Source of the DNA: Prevotella sp. UBA2711
GTDB lineage: Bacteria; Bacteroidota; Bacteroidia; Bacteroidales; Bacteroidaceae
Direction: 5' to 3'
DNA length: 64,000 bases
NCBI GenBank assembly: GCA_002354095.1
Contig: DEKX01000032.1
Span: 71,630-135,629 of the forward strand
Shown: positions 35,865 to 44,017 of the stretch, piece after piece
How positions within the stretch are numbered: position 1 is the first letter of the stretch
How the letters are laid out: every line of letters starts with the position of its first letter
The notes under the pieces: model-generated
Database searches by the model: none
What the model was told of the DNA's origin: nothing
The model's input: only the letters and a program-made list of their open reading frames with translations
Program-made: the position numbers and the translations under genes

Positions 35865-37219
35865 AAATAGTCATTGCCGGTGCAGGTGCCGTTGGAACTC
35901 ATCTGTCGAAACTGCTTTCACGCGACCATCAAGACTGTGTGCTCATTGATGCAGATGCCGGACGGTTGGCAGGACTGGATGGACGTTATGACATCATGAC
36001 CATTCAGGGTTCGCCAACAAGTATCAAGACGCTGAAAGATGCTGGGACGGAATCGGCTGATCTCTTCGTTGGGGTCACTCCTGATGAGAGTAAGAATATG
36101 AATGCCTGCAGTATTGCGCATGCCTTGGGTGCCAAAAAGACGGTTGCCCGTATCGACAATTACGAATACTTGGCTCCGCACCTGAAGCCTTTCTTTGAGA
36201 AGTTGGGCGTCAATTCGCTGATCTACCCGGAGGTTCTGGCTGCTATCGATATTACTAATGGTTTGAAGATGTCGTGGGTGCGACAGCGTTGGGATGTGCA
36301 TGACGGTGCTTTGGTGATGTTAGGTATCAAACTGCGTGAGACCTGTGAGATACTCAACCAACCGCTGAAGAACCTTTGTGGTCCTGACGACCCTTATCAT
36401 ATCGTGGCTATCAAGCGCGATGGCGAGACGCTCATCCCCAGTGGTAATGACCAGTTGCACGTGAACGACCTCACTTACTTCATGACCACCAGTGAGTATA
36501 TTCCTTATATCCGCAAGATTTCTGGTAAAGAGCACTATGCTGATGTCAAGAATGTCATCATCATGGGAGGCGGCAAGACGGCGGTTCGCGTAGGACTGAC
36601 ATTGCCGGACTATATGAATCTGAAGATTATCGAGAAGAGCGAACGCCGTTGTGAACAACTGAACGAACTGTTATGCGACACCGATACGATGATTATACAC
36701 GGCGACGGTCGTGACCTCGGATTATTGCAAGAGGAAGGAATAGATAACACGCAGGCTTTCGTAGCTCTGACGGGTAATGCCGAAACGAATATCCTGGCGT
36801 GCCTGACGGCAAAGCGTCTGGGCGTCAGAAAGACCGTTGCGATGGTTGAGAATCTCGACTATGTAGAGATGGCTGAGAGTCTGGACATAGGTACGATTAT
36901 CAATAAGAAGACGGTGGCAGCCAGTCATATCTATCAGATGATGCTGGATGCTGATGTCAGCAACGTCCGTTCGCTGATGATGGTTGACTCCGATGTGGCT
37001 GAGTTCATAGCAGCAGAGGGTTCGAAAGTCACCAAGAGACCCGTGAAGGATCTCGGTCTTCCGTTTGGCGTGACCATCGGTGGACTTGTTCGTAATGATG
37101 AAGGTATCCTGGTGAATGGTAATACGCAAATCATGGCAGGCGACTCCGTTATGGTGTTCTGTCATGAACAGAACTTGAAGAAAGTAGAGAAGTATTTCAA
37201 GTCGAATGCCTTATGGTAA
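35861..37219 (+). CDS. trkA: Trk potassium uptake NAD-binding protein TrkA
   Basis: 452 residues with two RCK repeats: the first Rossmann fold MKIVIAGAGAVGTHLSKLLS at 1-20 with its TrkA-C domain, and the second around residue 230 (VIIMGGGKTAVRVGL) with a second TrkA-C domain ending near residue 450. It is the cytoplasmic gating subunit of the Trk potassium channel. It overlaps dxs by 4 and trkH by 7 bases. Confidence 0.95.
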   Translation: MKIVIAGAGAVGTHLSKLLSRDHQDCVLIDADAGRLAGLDGRYDIMTIQGSPTSIKTLKDAGTESADLFVGVTPDESKNMNACSIAHALGAKKTVARIDNYEYLAPHLKPFFEKLGVNSLIYPEVLAAIDITNGLKMSWVRQRWDVHDGALVMLGIKLRETCEILNQPLKNLCGPDDPYHIVAIKRDGETLIPSGNDQLHVNDLTYFMTTSEYIPYIRKISGKEHYADVKNVIIMGGGKTAVRVGLTLPDYMNLKIIEKSERRCEQLNELLCDTDTMIIHGDGRDLGLLQEEGIDNTQAFVALTGNAETNILACLTAKRLGVRKTVAMVENLDYVEMAESLDIGTIINKKTVAASHIYQMMLDADVSNVRSLMMVDSDVAEFIAAEGSKVTKRPVKDLGLPFGVTIGGLVRNDEGILVNGNTQIMAGDSVMVFCHEQNLKKVEKYFKSNALW

Positions 37220-38673
37220 ACTTCCCCCTGATATACAAGATTATCGGTTCATTGCTCCTATTGTTAGGTTCAATGCTCACTTTGTGTACAGGTATATCTT
37301 TCTATTATATGGAAGATGACATGATGGCGTTCCTCATGTCAACCCTTCTCACCTTCAGCTGTGGTTTTATCTTGAAGTTCCTTGGCAGGAATGCCACCAA
37401 CAATCTAAGCCGTCGGGATGCTTATCTCCTGGTAACCTTGACATGGACCATATTCAGTCTTTTTGGCATGATACCATTCCTCATTGGGGGGTATATAGGT
37501 AATGTGACTGATGCTTTCTTCGAGACGATGTCTGGGTTTACTACTACAGGAGCTACGATTATCGATGATGTGGAGTGGATGCCGCATGCCATCTTGTTCT
37601 GGCGTACGCAGACACAATGGATTGGAGCATTGGGAATCGTGTTCTTCACCATTGCCATTCTACCTTCTATGGTAGGCAGTGGCAGTGTGAAGGTGTTCGC
37701 AGCTGAGGCTACAGGACCCATCCGTTCTAAGATGCACCCACGCCTGTCCACCACAGCCAAGTGGATATGGTCGGTTTATTCTGCACTGACCATCGGATGC
37801 GTTCTCTCTTTCTATGTGGCTGGTATGGATGTGTTCGACAGTATCAACTATGCCATGACGACTACAGCCACGGGAGGATTTGCTCCTCATAACGATTCTG
37901 CGGCTTTCTTTCATTCTCCGTCCATAGAGTACATTGCCATCCTTTTTCAGTTCCTGGCAGGTATCAATTTCACGATGCTGTATCTGGCCGTGTTCCGTTT
38001 CAAGATAGGCAATCTGTTTAGGAATTCTGAGTTTAAGCTCTATATCTTTGTAATAGTAGGTGCCACGACATGGATTATGTATCTCCTGATGTCGCATAAC
38101 GGCTATGGTTTTGAACGGGCATTCCGCAGTGCATTGTTCCAGGTCGTGTCCTTTATGACTACTACAGGTCTTTTCAACGACGATGCCTCGCTGTGGCCGC
38201 ATATTACCTGGGTTATATTGGGCTGCCTGATGTTCCTGGGGGCTTGTGCGGGTTCTACAACGGGTGGCTTCAAGTGTATCCGTGGCGTGATGGTGATGAA
38301 AGTATTGCGTAATGAGTTCCATAAACTCCTGCATCCTAATGCTGTGCTGCCTGTCAAAATCAACGGTCAGCCTGTGGAGCAGCAGAAGCTCAATTCCCTC
38401 TTGGCTTTCTTTGCCATCTTTACCTTGATGGTGCTACTCTCTGCCACCATTATGATAGTGGCAGGCATTGACAATACGAATGCCATTACGATAGCGTTGA
38501 GCTGTGTCAGTAATGTAGGACCGACACTCGGCACGCAGATAGGACCGGAGATGTCTTGGAGCCAGTTGCCTGATTTCATCAAGTGGGTTTGCACCTTCCT
38601 GATGTTGGTAGGGCGTTTGGAAATTATGAGTGTTCTGGTGCTCTTTACCCATGGATTCTGGAAAGATAATTAA
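37213..38673 (+). CDS. trkH: Trk potassium uptake channel subunit TrkH
   Basis: 486 residues with repeated membrane-pore-membrane units. The selectivity-filter regions are visible: MSGFTTTGATI, TTTATGGFAPHN, TTTGLFNDD and SNVGPTLGT. It forms the membrane pore for potassium uptake, working with TrkA encoded just upstream. It overlaps trkA by 7 bases and is followed after 10 bases by manA, possibly in the same transcript. Confidence 0.95.
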   Translation: MVNFPLIYKIIGSLLLLLGSMLTLCTGISFYYMEDDMMAFLMSTLLTFSCGFILKFLGRNATNNLSRRDAYLLVTLTWTIFSLFGMIPFLIGGYIGNVTDAFFETMSGFTTTGATIIDDVEWMPHAILFWRTQTQWIGALGIVFFTIAILPSMVGSGSVKVFAAEATGPIRSKMHPRLSTTAKWIWSVYSALTIGCVLSFYVAGMDVFDSINYAMTTTATGGFAPHNDSAAFFHSPSIEYIAILFQFLAGINFTMLYLAVFRFKIGNLFRNSEFKLYIFVIVGATTWIMYLLMSHNGYGFERAFRSALFQVVSFMTTTGLFNDDASLWPHITWVILGCLMFLGACAGSTTGGFKCIRGVMVMKVLRNEFHKLLHPNAVLPVKINGQPVEQQKLNSLLAFFAIFTLMVLLSATIMIVAGIDNTNAITIALSCVSNVGPTLGTQIGPEMSWSQLPDFIKWVCTFLMLVGRLEIMSVLVLFTHGFWKDN

Positions 38674-38683
38674 CTAGCATAAT

Positions 38684-39589
38684 ATGAAATACCTAAAGTT
38701 TAAGCCATTAGTAAAACAAATGCTCTGGGGGAGCGAGAGTTGGGAGATTTCAGGAGTAGAAAACAACGAGACTGTTGCCCTTGGCGACGGACGTTCCCTC
38801 AACCAATTGGTGTGCGAGATGAAAGGTGAGTTGGTGGGCGAAGCCAACTATCAGCGCTTCGGCAATGAGTTCCCATTGCTTATTAAGTTTATTGATGCCA
38901 AACAAGACCTGAGCATTCAGGTGCATCCTACTGACGAGATTGCTCACAGACAGGGTAAGCCTCGCGGCAAAACGGAGATGTGGTACGTGATGGATAGTGC
39001 ACCCGAAGCTAAGCTGTATAACGGACTGAAGAAACAGATTACTCCGGAACAGTATAAACAGATGGTGGCTGATGATACCATCTGCGATGCCTTGGCGCAG
39101 TATAGTGTGAAGGAGGGCGATTGCTTCTTCATTCCTGCCGGACGCATTCATGCCATCGGCGCAGGCTGTTATCTGGCAGAGATTCAGCAGACGTCAGATG
39201 TCACCTATCGTATCTACGATTTCAAGCGTAAGGACAAAGACGGGAATTACCGCCAACTGCATACCCAAGAGGCTTCCGAAAGCATCAACTATACCGTTCT
39301 GAAGGATTACCGTACGCAGTACACTCCGCAGAAGAATGAGAGTCAGCTGTTGGTGGAGTGTCCTTATTTCAATACGGCGGTTTATGATTTGACAGAAAGC
39401 ATGACCATCGATTACAGCGAGCTCGACTCCTTCGTGATTCTGATAGGACTGAAAGGGGAGGGTAAACTGATGATTGACGGAGAAGAGACAGACTTCAAGG
39501 CCGGCGAGACAATACTCGTTCCTGCCTCCGTTCAGGAAGTACGCACCGAGGGAACCGTCAAGTTCCTGGAGACGTACGTTCTTTCGTAA
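38684..39589 (+). CDS. manA: Mannose-6-phosphate isomerase, class I
   Basis: 301 residues, the short cupin type. Zinc ligands are recognisable in SIQVHPTDE (His81, Glu85) and FIPAGRIHAIGAGCYLAEIQ. It interconverts mannose 6-phosphate and fructose 6-phosphate, feeding GDP-mannose or mannose catabolism. Its last 32 bases overlap the 3' end of the convergent DUF4435 gene. Confidence 0.93.
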   Translation: MKYLKFKPLVKQMLWGSESWEISGVENNETVALGDGRSLNQLVCEMKGELVGEANYQRFGNEFPLLIKFIDAKQDLSIQVHPTDEIAHRQGKPRGKTEMWYVMDSAPEAKLYNGLKKQITPEQYKQMVADDTICDALAQYSVKEGDCFFIPAGRIHAIGAGCYLAEIQQTSDVTYRIYDFKRKDKDGNYRQLHTQEASESINYTVLKDYRTQYTPQKNESQLLVECPYFNTAVYDLTESMTIDYSELDSFVILIGLKGEGKLMIDGEETDFKAGETILVPASVQEVRTEGTVKFLETYVLS

Positions 39590-40571
39590 GGAAATGCTCA
39601 ATATCGGCTTGCGTCCTGCGGAACTGTTCTGACTGCATATAGCCGCTGTTTTTCTTCAGCATCTGACGAATGTCTTGCAATGAGTGTTCATAGCAGGACA
39701 TTTCGTTTTTTCGCTGGGTATGATGGCGTGCCGTTCGGTTGATTTCCTCCTGCCGTTCCAGTCTTAGCCGGTTGCACACCTTATTTAATATAGGCACTAT
39801 CACATTGTCGAACAGCGAGTGTCCCTGTATGTAGAGATAGGTGGTCTGAGGCGTCACACCCAGTTCCTTGATGTCGGCTTTCAGCTTGAGATAAGTCTCT
39901 TTGTTATTGGGAAAGTCGGCTTGCAACTGTCTGACTTTCCGATTCACCTTCTGGCGCAGATGGTCGATGGAAGGCTGTGGGTCGAAGACGTTGAAGCCTC
40001 CCGGGTCAATGACTCGGGCAAAGTCGGAAAGCGAGAATTTGTTGTGATTGCCTGAACGGTAAGCCCATACCGACCAGATGAACAGGGGGAAGATGGCTTC
40101 GCTATACTGGGCGAGATAGTCGTTAAAATCGAAGATGCGATGGTCGTTCAGGGTTACTGCTACACAGACATCATGGAGCGAGGGGGCATAGCTCTGCAGA
40201 TTCTCGATGGCGTAGGCATAGGTGTGGAAAACATAGGGACTTCCTATGACTTTCTGCGACTGGGGGGTAGTGCCTTGCATCAGGTAGTCGTAATCGGCAT
40301 CTACACAGGCTATCATGTCTTCGCCGATTCTTCCCTCAATGAAATTCATCAGCACCGACTTCTTGCCACGTTCCAGTTTCTGGTGCGAAGGCAGCATCAC
40401 TTCAAAGTATAGTTTGTCGTTCTCAAAACGGCTCAGCACCGTGCGCCAAAAGTAAATGTCATCATAGCTCTCCACGTATGCTACGATGCGTCGCTTGGCT
40501 TTTTTCGAGGTCATCTGGTTGGCTGCCTCGAAATAATGCGAGTTCAGATTATCCTTCAGCCTGTTCCCCAT
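39558..40571 (-). CDS. DUF4435 (TOPRIM-like) protein, AriB-like partner of the AAA ATPase
   Basis: 337 residues. The N-terminal part has the TOPRIM layout: Glu34 in RRIVAYVESYDDIYFWR and the DxD pair Asp91/Asp93 in MIACVDADYDYL, followed by YAYAIENLQSY, typical of DUF4435. Residues about 185-337 are helical and charged (KVNRKVRQLQADFPNNKETYLKLK), ending in a basic tail. In the PARIS anti-phage system the DUF4435 protein AriB is the toxic nuclease released by the AAA ATPase AriA. Here it follows its ATPase by 9 bases in an operon with glyS. No transfer signs: base composition and spacing match the neighbours. It may be a domesticated relative with a different job. Confidence 0.82.
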   Translation of the reverse strand: MGNRLKDNLNSHYFEAANQMTSKKAKRRIVAYVESYDDIYFWRTVLSRFENDKLYFEVMLPSHQKLERGKKSVLMNFIEGRIGEDMIACVDADYDYLMQGTTPQSQKVIGSPYVFHTYAYAIENLQSYAPSLHDVCVAVTLNDHRIFDFNDYLAQYSEAIFPLFIWSVWAYRSGNHNKFSLSDFARVIDPGGFNVFDPQPSIDHLRQKVNRKVRQLQADFPNNKETYLKLKADIKELGVTPQTTYLYIQGHSLFDNVIVPILNKVCNRLRLERQEEINRTARHHTQRKNEMSCYEHSLQDIRQMLKKNSGYMQSEQFRRTQADIEHFLTKERTSPGT

Positions 40572-40580
40572 GCCTATGAC

Positions 40581-41417
40581 TTAAACTGTAATGTCCGAAA
40601 CCTCCGTTACTTTGTCCATCCATCCGCTCATGATGACGGCAGGTGAATGGGTGGTCAGTATAATCTGTACGTTGGGGTTGAGTTCCAATATCAGTTCAAT
40701 GAGTCGCTTTTGCCATTCGATGTGGAGCGACACCTCCGGTTCGTCCATCAAGAGCACGTAGGGTTGTTGGTCTTCCACCAATACGGTGAGGAGAATAGCC
40801 AGAATTTGCTTTTCGCCGCTTGAAAGCTTATAGGGCATCAGTGTTTCGCCGATTTGTGAGAAGCGGATTTCATTCTCCGTGCGGATAATTTTCTTACCTG
40901 TTTCCTCGAACAAATCGTCAACTATGTCCTGAAAGCGTTTCTTGGGTTCCGACAGGCGTTGGGCGGCATCCGTATTACCTTGTTGCAGTTCTGCGATGAT
41001 ACGGTTGCCGATGTTCACCTGATAGTCGAGATATTTGCGCTGCAGGTTATAGAGCTGTAGGTCAAGCAGCGACCCACCGCCCATGCCTGCCAGTGCTGAT
41101 AGCGTCTCGCGCATCACAGCATCACCTTCCGACAGGGTCTGCGAAATATTGCTGTCCAGCGAGCGGATAATGTCGAAACGGATATGTGTGGCTTCTTCGG
41201 GTTCGGAGGTAATACGGACACCCTTCAGCATGTGGTTGCGGATATCGCCATTGCTGGCGATACTTCTCACTACCTTATTTAATATGGTAGATTTGCCCAC
41301 GCCGTTGATACCACTGAGCACATTCACTTTGGGGTCTAAGTTCCAAACGATGTGCTTCCTGCCTCCCCATAGAGATTCTATCTCTATCTGCTTGATGTAA
41401 TCTGCGTACTTTTGCAT
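40581..41417 (-). CDS. AAA/ABC-type ATPase, AriA/OLD-like partner of the DUF4435 protein
   Basis: 278 residues. Walker A GINGVGKST is at 36-44, an ABC-like signature LSSGEKQ at 198-204, Walker B YVLLMDEPEVSLH around Asp225/Glu226 and the switch histidine in TTHSP at 257. The middle (about 60-190) is a compact helical insertion with LSALAGMGGGSLLDLQLYNLQRKYLD. All motifs needed for ATP hydrolysis are present. The architecture is that of small SMC/Rad50-like ATPases found with OLD, PARIS and retron systems. It lies 5 bases after the FKBP gene and 9 before the DUF4435 gene, so the pair surely acts together. Confidence 0.88.
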   Translation of the reverse strand: MQKYADYIKQIEIESLWGGRKHIVWNLDPKVNVLSGINGVGKSTILNKVVRSIASNGDIRNHMLKGVRITSEPEEATHIRFDIIRSLDSNISQTLSEGDAVMRETLSALAGMGGGSLLDLQLYNLQRKYLDYQVNIGNRIIAELQQGNTDAAQRLSEPKKRFQDIVDDLFEETGKKIIRTENEIRFSQIGETLMPYKLSSGEKQILAILLTVLVEDQQPYVLLMDEPEVSLHIEWQKRLIELILELNPNVQIILTTHSPAVIMSGWMDKVTEVSDITV

Positions 41418-41422
41418 ATCCG

Positions 41423-42016
41423 TTAGTGTGTTATTTTGTAGCGGTCGCCTCTCTTCTTCGACCAGAACTCTACCAGTTTTATTTCAAATATCAAAGTACT
41501 GTAAGCAGGCACACTGCCACTTGCCGTAGCACCATAACCCAGCTGATAGGGAATGGTGACGCGCCAATAGTCGCCTGGATGCATATTCAGCAGTGCGGTT
41601 GTAAAACCAGGTACCACTGCATTGACAGCAAACTTACTGGGAACGGCTGTTGCCTCTGTGAAGGGCTCCAGATAACTCTGGTCAAACTGGTAGCCCTCGG
41701 GGTAGGACGGCGATGGAATCAGATGGCCTACGTAGTGAATTCTGACACTGTCGGTCAGATAGGGCGTAGGCAGACTTTCATCGCCTTGCTCCAGCTCATC
41801 CACCAGGATGAAGTCGGTACTGGCTGGAGTGACAGCTGTGCCATACGAGTATTTCTTGATGGCGGAGTCGTAGTCGTTGGCATTGTAGGCAGACTCGAAA
41901 TATTTTTCGTTCTTGTTCTTCCAATCGCCATACTCATCCACGGCATCACTCTTCTCGCTGCATGCTGTCAGAGCCAACAGGGCGAGACCTGCCATTAAAA
42001 ACTGTTTGATCTTCAT
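41423..42016 (-). CDS. FKBP-type peptidyl-prolyl isomerase lipoprotein
   Basis: 197 residues. A lipoprotein signal ends in LLALTAC (Cys19). The FKBP domain lies at about 85-187 with DSVRIHYVGHLI, FDQSY, VVPGFTTALLNMHPGDYWRVTIPYQLGYGA and STLIFEIKLVEF. It should catalyse proline isomerisation or act as a chaperone in the periplasm. Its ATG shares a base with the glyS stop (TAATG), making it the second gene of the glyS operon. Confidence 0.92.
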   Translation of the reverse strand: MKIKQFLMAGLALLALTACSEKSDAVDEYGDWKNKNEKYFESAYNANDYDSAIKKYSYGTAVTPASTDFILVDELEQGDESLPTPYLTDSVRIHYVGHLIPSPSYPEGYQFDQSYLEPFTEATAVPSKFAVNAVVPGFTTALLNMHPGDYWRVTIPYQLGYGATASGSVPAYSTLIFEIKLVEFWSKKRGDRYKITH

Positions 42017-43557
42017 TATTGCAGTTTCTTCAATAGACTTGCGATACTTACCTTATCTTCGATAATAGCAGCCAGGTCGCTGATGTTCACACGCTCCTGT
42101 TCCATCGTGTCGCGGAAACGGAGAGTCACCTTGCCGTCGTTCAGAGAATCGTGGTCAACGGTGACACAATATGGTGTACCGATGGCGTCCTGACGGCGAT
42201 AGCGCTTACCGATAGAGTCTTTCTCATCATACTGGCAGTTGAAGTGGAACTTCAGGTCGTTGATTATTTCACGGGCTTTCTCAGGCAGACCGTCTTTCTT
42301 CACCAGTGGCATCACGGCGAGTTTCACAGGAGCCAGGGCTGCAGGCAGTTTCAATACCACACGTGTCTCGCCGTTCTCCAGTTTCTCCTCGCAATACGAG
42401 TGACACATCACGGAGAGGAACATACGGTCAACACCGATAGAGGTCTCGATGACAAACGGAGTGTAGCTCTCGTTGGTCTGTGGGTCGAAGTATTTAATGC
42501 TCTTGCCTGAGTATTTCTCATGCTGCGACAGGTCGAAGTTGGTACGGGAGTGAATACCCTCCACCTCCTTGAAACCGAACGGCATCTTGAACTCGATGTC
42601 GGTAGCGGCATTGGCATAGTGAGCCAGTTTGTCGTGATCGTGGAAACGATAGTTCTCGGCGCCGAAGCCCAGTGCCTGGTGCCAAGCCATACGGGTCTGC
42701 TTCCACTTGGGGAACCACTCCAGTTCGGTGCCAGGAGCTACGAAGAATTGCATCTCCATCTGTTCGAACTCGCGCATACGGAAAATGAACTGGCGAGCCA
42801 CAATCTCATTACGGAAAGCCTTACCAATCTGGGCAATACCGAATGGAATCTTCATACGGCCTGTCTTCTGTACGTTCAGATAGTTCACAAAGATACCCTG
42901 AGCCGTCTCCGGACGCAGATAGACCTTCATCGAACCGTCAGCCGAAGCACCCATTTCGGTGGAGAACATTAGGTTGAACTGACGGACGTCCGTCCAGTTG
43001 CGAGTACCGCTGATAGGACAAACAATCTCCTCGTCCAGGATAATCTGCTTCAACTCTTCCAAGTCGGGACCCTGCATGGCAGCAGCATAGCGTGCGTGCA
43101 GTGCGTCGCGCTTCTCCTTAGTCTCCTTCACGCGCTCGCTGGTCTCCATATACTTCTGTTCGTCGAACGAATCACCGAAACGCTTGCGAGCCTTCTCCAC
43201 TTCCTTCTGAATCTTCTCGTCGTACTTGGCAATCTGATCTTCTATCAGCACGTCAGCACGATAGCGCTTCTTCGAATCGCGGTTGTCAATCAGAGGGTCG
43301 TTGAAAGCATCCACGTGTCCTGATGCCTTCCATATCGTTGGGTGCATAAAGATGGCAGAGTCGATACCCACGATGTTCTCGTGCAGCAGTACCATCGACT
43401 TCCACCAGTATTCCTTAATGTTGTTCTTCAACTCAACACCGTTCTGACCATAGTCATACACGGCTCCTAAACCATCGTAAATTTCACTGGATGGGAATAC
43501 GAAACCATACTCCTTGCAGTGGCTTACGATTTTCTTAAATACATCTTCTTGTGCCAT
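42016..43557 (-). CDS. glyS: Glycyl-tRNA synthetase (alpha2 type)
   Basis: 513 residues, the single-chain class II GlyRS found in eukaryotes, archaea and some bacteria. HCKEYGFVFPSSEIYDGLGAVYDYGQNGVELKNN near the N-terminus, FRNEIVARQFIFRMREFEQMEMQFF (motif 2) and SIGVDRMFL (motif 3) identify it, with the anticodon-binding domain at about 410-513. First gene of the operon glyS-FKBP-ATPase-DUF4435, with its own promoter at 43588-43618. Confidence 0.96.
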   Translation of the reverse strand: MAQEDVFKKIVSHCKEYGFVFPSSEIYDGLGAVYDYGQNGVELKNNIKEYWWKSMVLLHENIVGIDSAIFMHPTIWKASGHVDAFNDPLIDNRDSKKRYRADVLIEDQIAKYDEKIQKEVEKARKRFGDSFDEQKYMETSERVKETKEKRDALHARYAAAMQGPDLEELKQIILDEEIVCPISGTRNWTDVRQFNLMFSTEMGASADGSMKVYLRPETAQGIFVNYLNVQKTGRMKIPFGIAQIGKAFRNEIVARQFIFRMREFEQMEMQFFVAPGTELEWFPKWKQTRMAWHQALGFGAENYRFHDHDKLAHYANAATDIEFKMPFGFKEVEGIHSRTNFDLSQHEKYSGKSIKYFDPQTNESYTPFVIETSIGVDRMFLSVMCHSYCEEKLENGETRVVLKLPAALAPVKLAVMPLVKKDGLPEKAREIINDLKFHFNCQYDEKDSIGKRYRRQDAIGTPYCVTVDHDSLNDGKVTLRFRDTMEQERVNISDLAAIIEDKVSIASLLKKLQ

Positions 43558-43587
43558 AAAAATACTATAATTTCGAAATTATGCTTG

Positions 43588-43618
43588 CAAAGGTACGAAT
43601 AAGTGAGCAAAATACAAA
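43588..43618 (-). promoter_or_regulatory. Promoter of the glyS operon
   Basis: On the reverse strand TTTG (43618-43615), 19 bases, then TACCTTTG (43595-43588) and CA. The glyS ATG is 30 bases further on. Confidence 0.78.
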
Positions 43619-43715
43619 AGGAAAACTTGTTTTTCTTTTCATTTTCGAACGAAAGTACCTTCGACCGCAGGTCAAAGGCCCCCTTTCACGATACGCAATC
43701 TCTGTGTCGTGCGGC

Positions 43716-43759
43716 TATCTTCTATCACTCGTCCGAATATCTTCTATCACTGATCCGGA
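43716..43759. repeat. Tandem 22-bp repeat, two units
   Basis: Two adjacent 22-base units beginning TATCTTCTATCACT (43716-43737 and 43738-43759), identical at 19 of 22 positions. Confidence 0.8.
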
Positions 43760-43839
43760 TAGGACTTTATAGGGGTTGGGCAGTATTCGCGCAGGGAGTA
43801 AATGCCGTTCTAACAGGGAATAGAAGCCGTTCCCACGAC

Positions 43840-43881
43840 CGTTTGCGCCTACGCAAATCATCGTGCGCGTAGGCGCAAACG
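43840..43881. repeat. 15-bp perfect hairpin upstream of glyS
   Basis: CGTTTGCGCCTACGC (43840-43854) and GCGTAGGCGCAAACG (43867-43881) pair perfectly around a 12-base loop. A degenerate copy of the left arm (CGCCTATACGCAAA) follows about 7 bases after the right arm. There is no T-run. Confidence 0.8.
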
Positions 43882-44017
43882 ATTAAACGCCTATACGCAA
43901 ATTCAGACTCAGTATTTTCTGAGGGTGGGGAGAACCAGAAACTCGTAATGAAACTGATATTTTGAACGTCGTTTTTCATGGTTTTTAACCCCACCCTTGT
44001 GAAAATCGCAGACAATA

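Larger units (their letters stand above)
43619..44017. other. Repeat-rich gap between the histidine kinase and glyS
   Basis: About 400 bases with no supportable gene. It contains a 22-bp tandem repeat (43716-43759), a 15-bp perfect hairpin (43840-43881) with a degenerate third arm just after it, and a 9-bp inverted pair AGGGTGGGG/CCCCACCCT (43922-43930 and 43989-43997) close behind the kinase stop codon. None is followed by a T-run on either strand. Confidence 0.65.

Noticed and set aside
43716..43759. CRISPR-like repeat
   Set aside because: Only two adjacent units without spacers and no cas genes; a simple tandem duplication.
43840..43881. Terminator of the histidine kinase operon
   Set aside because: Stem is strong but no T-run follows on the reverse strand, and it is over 130 bases past the stop codon.
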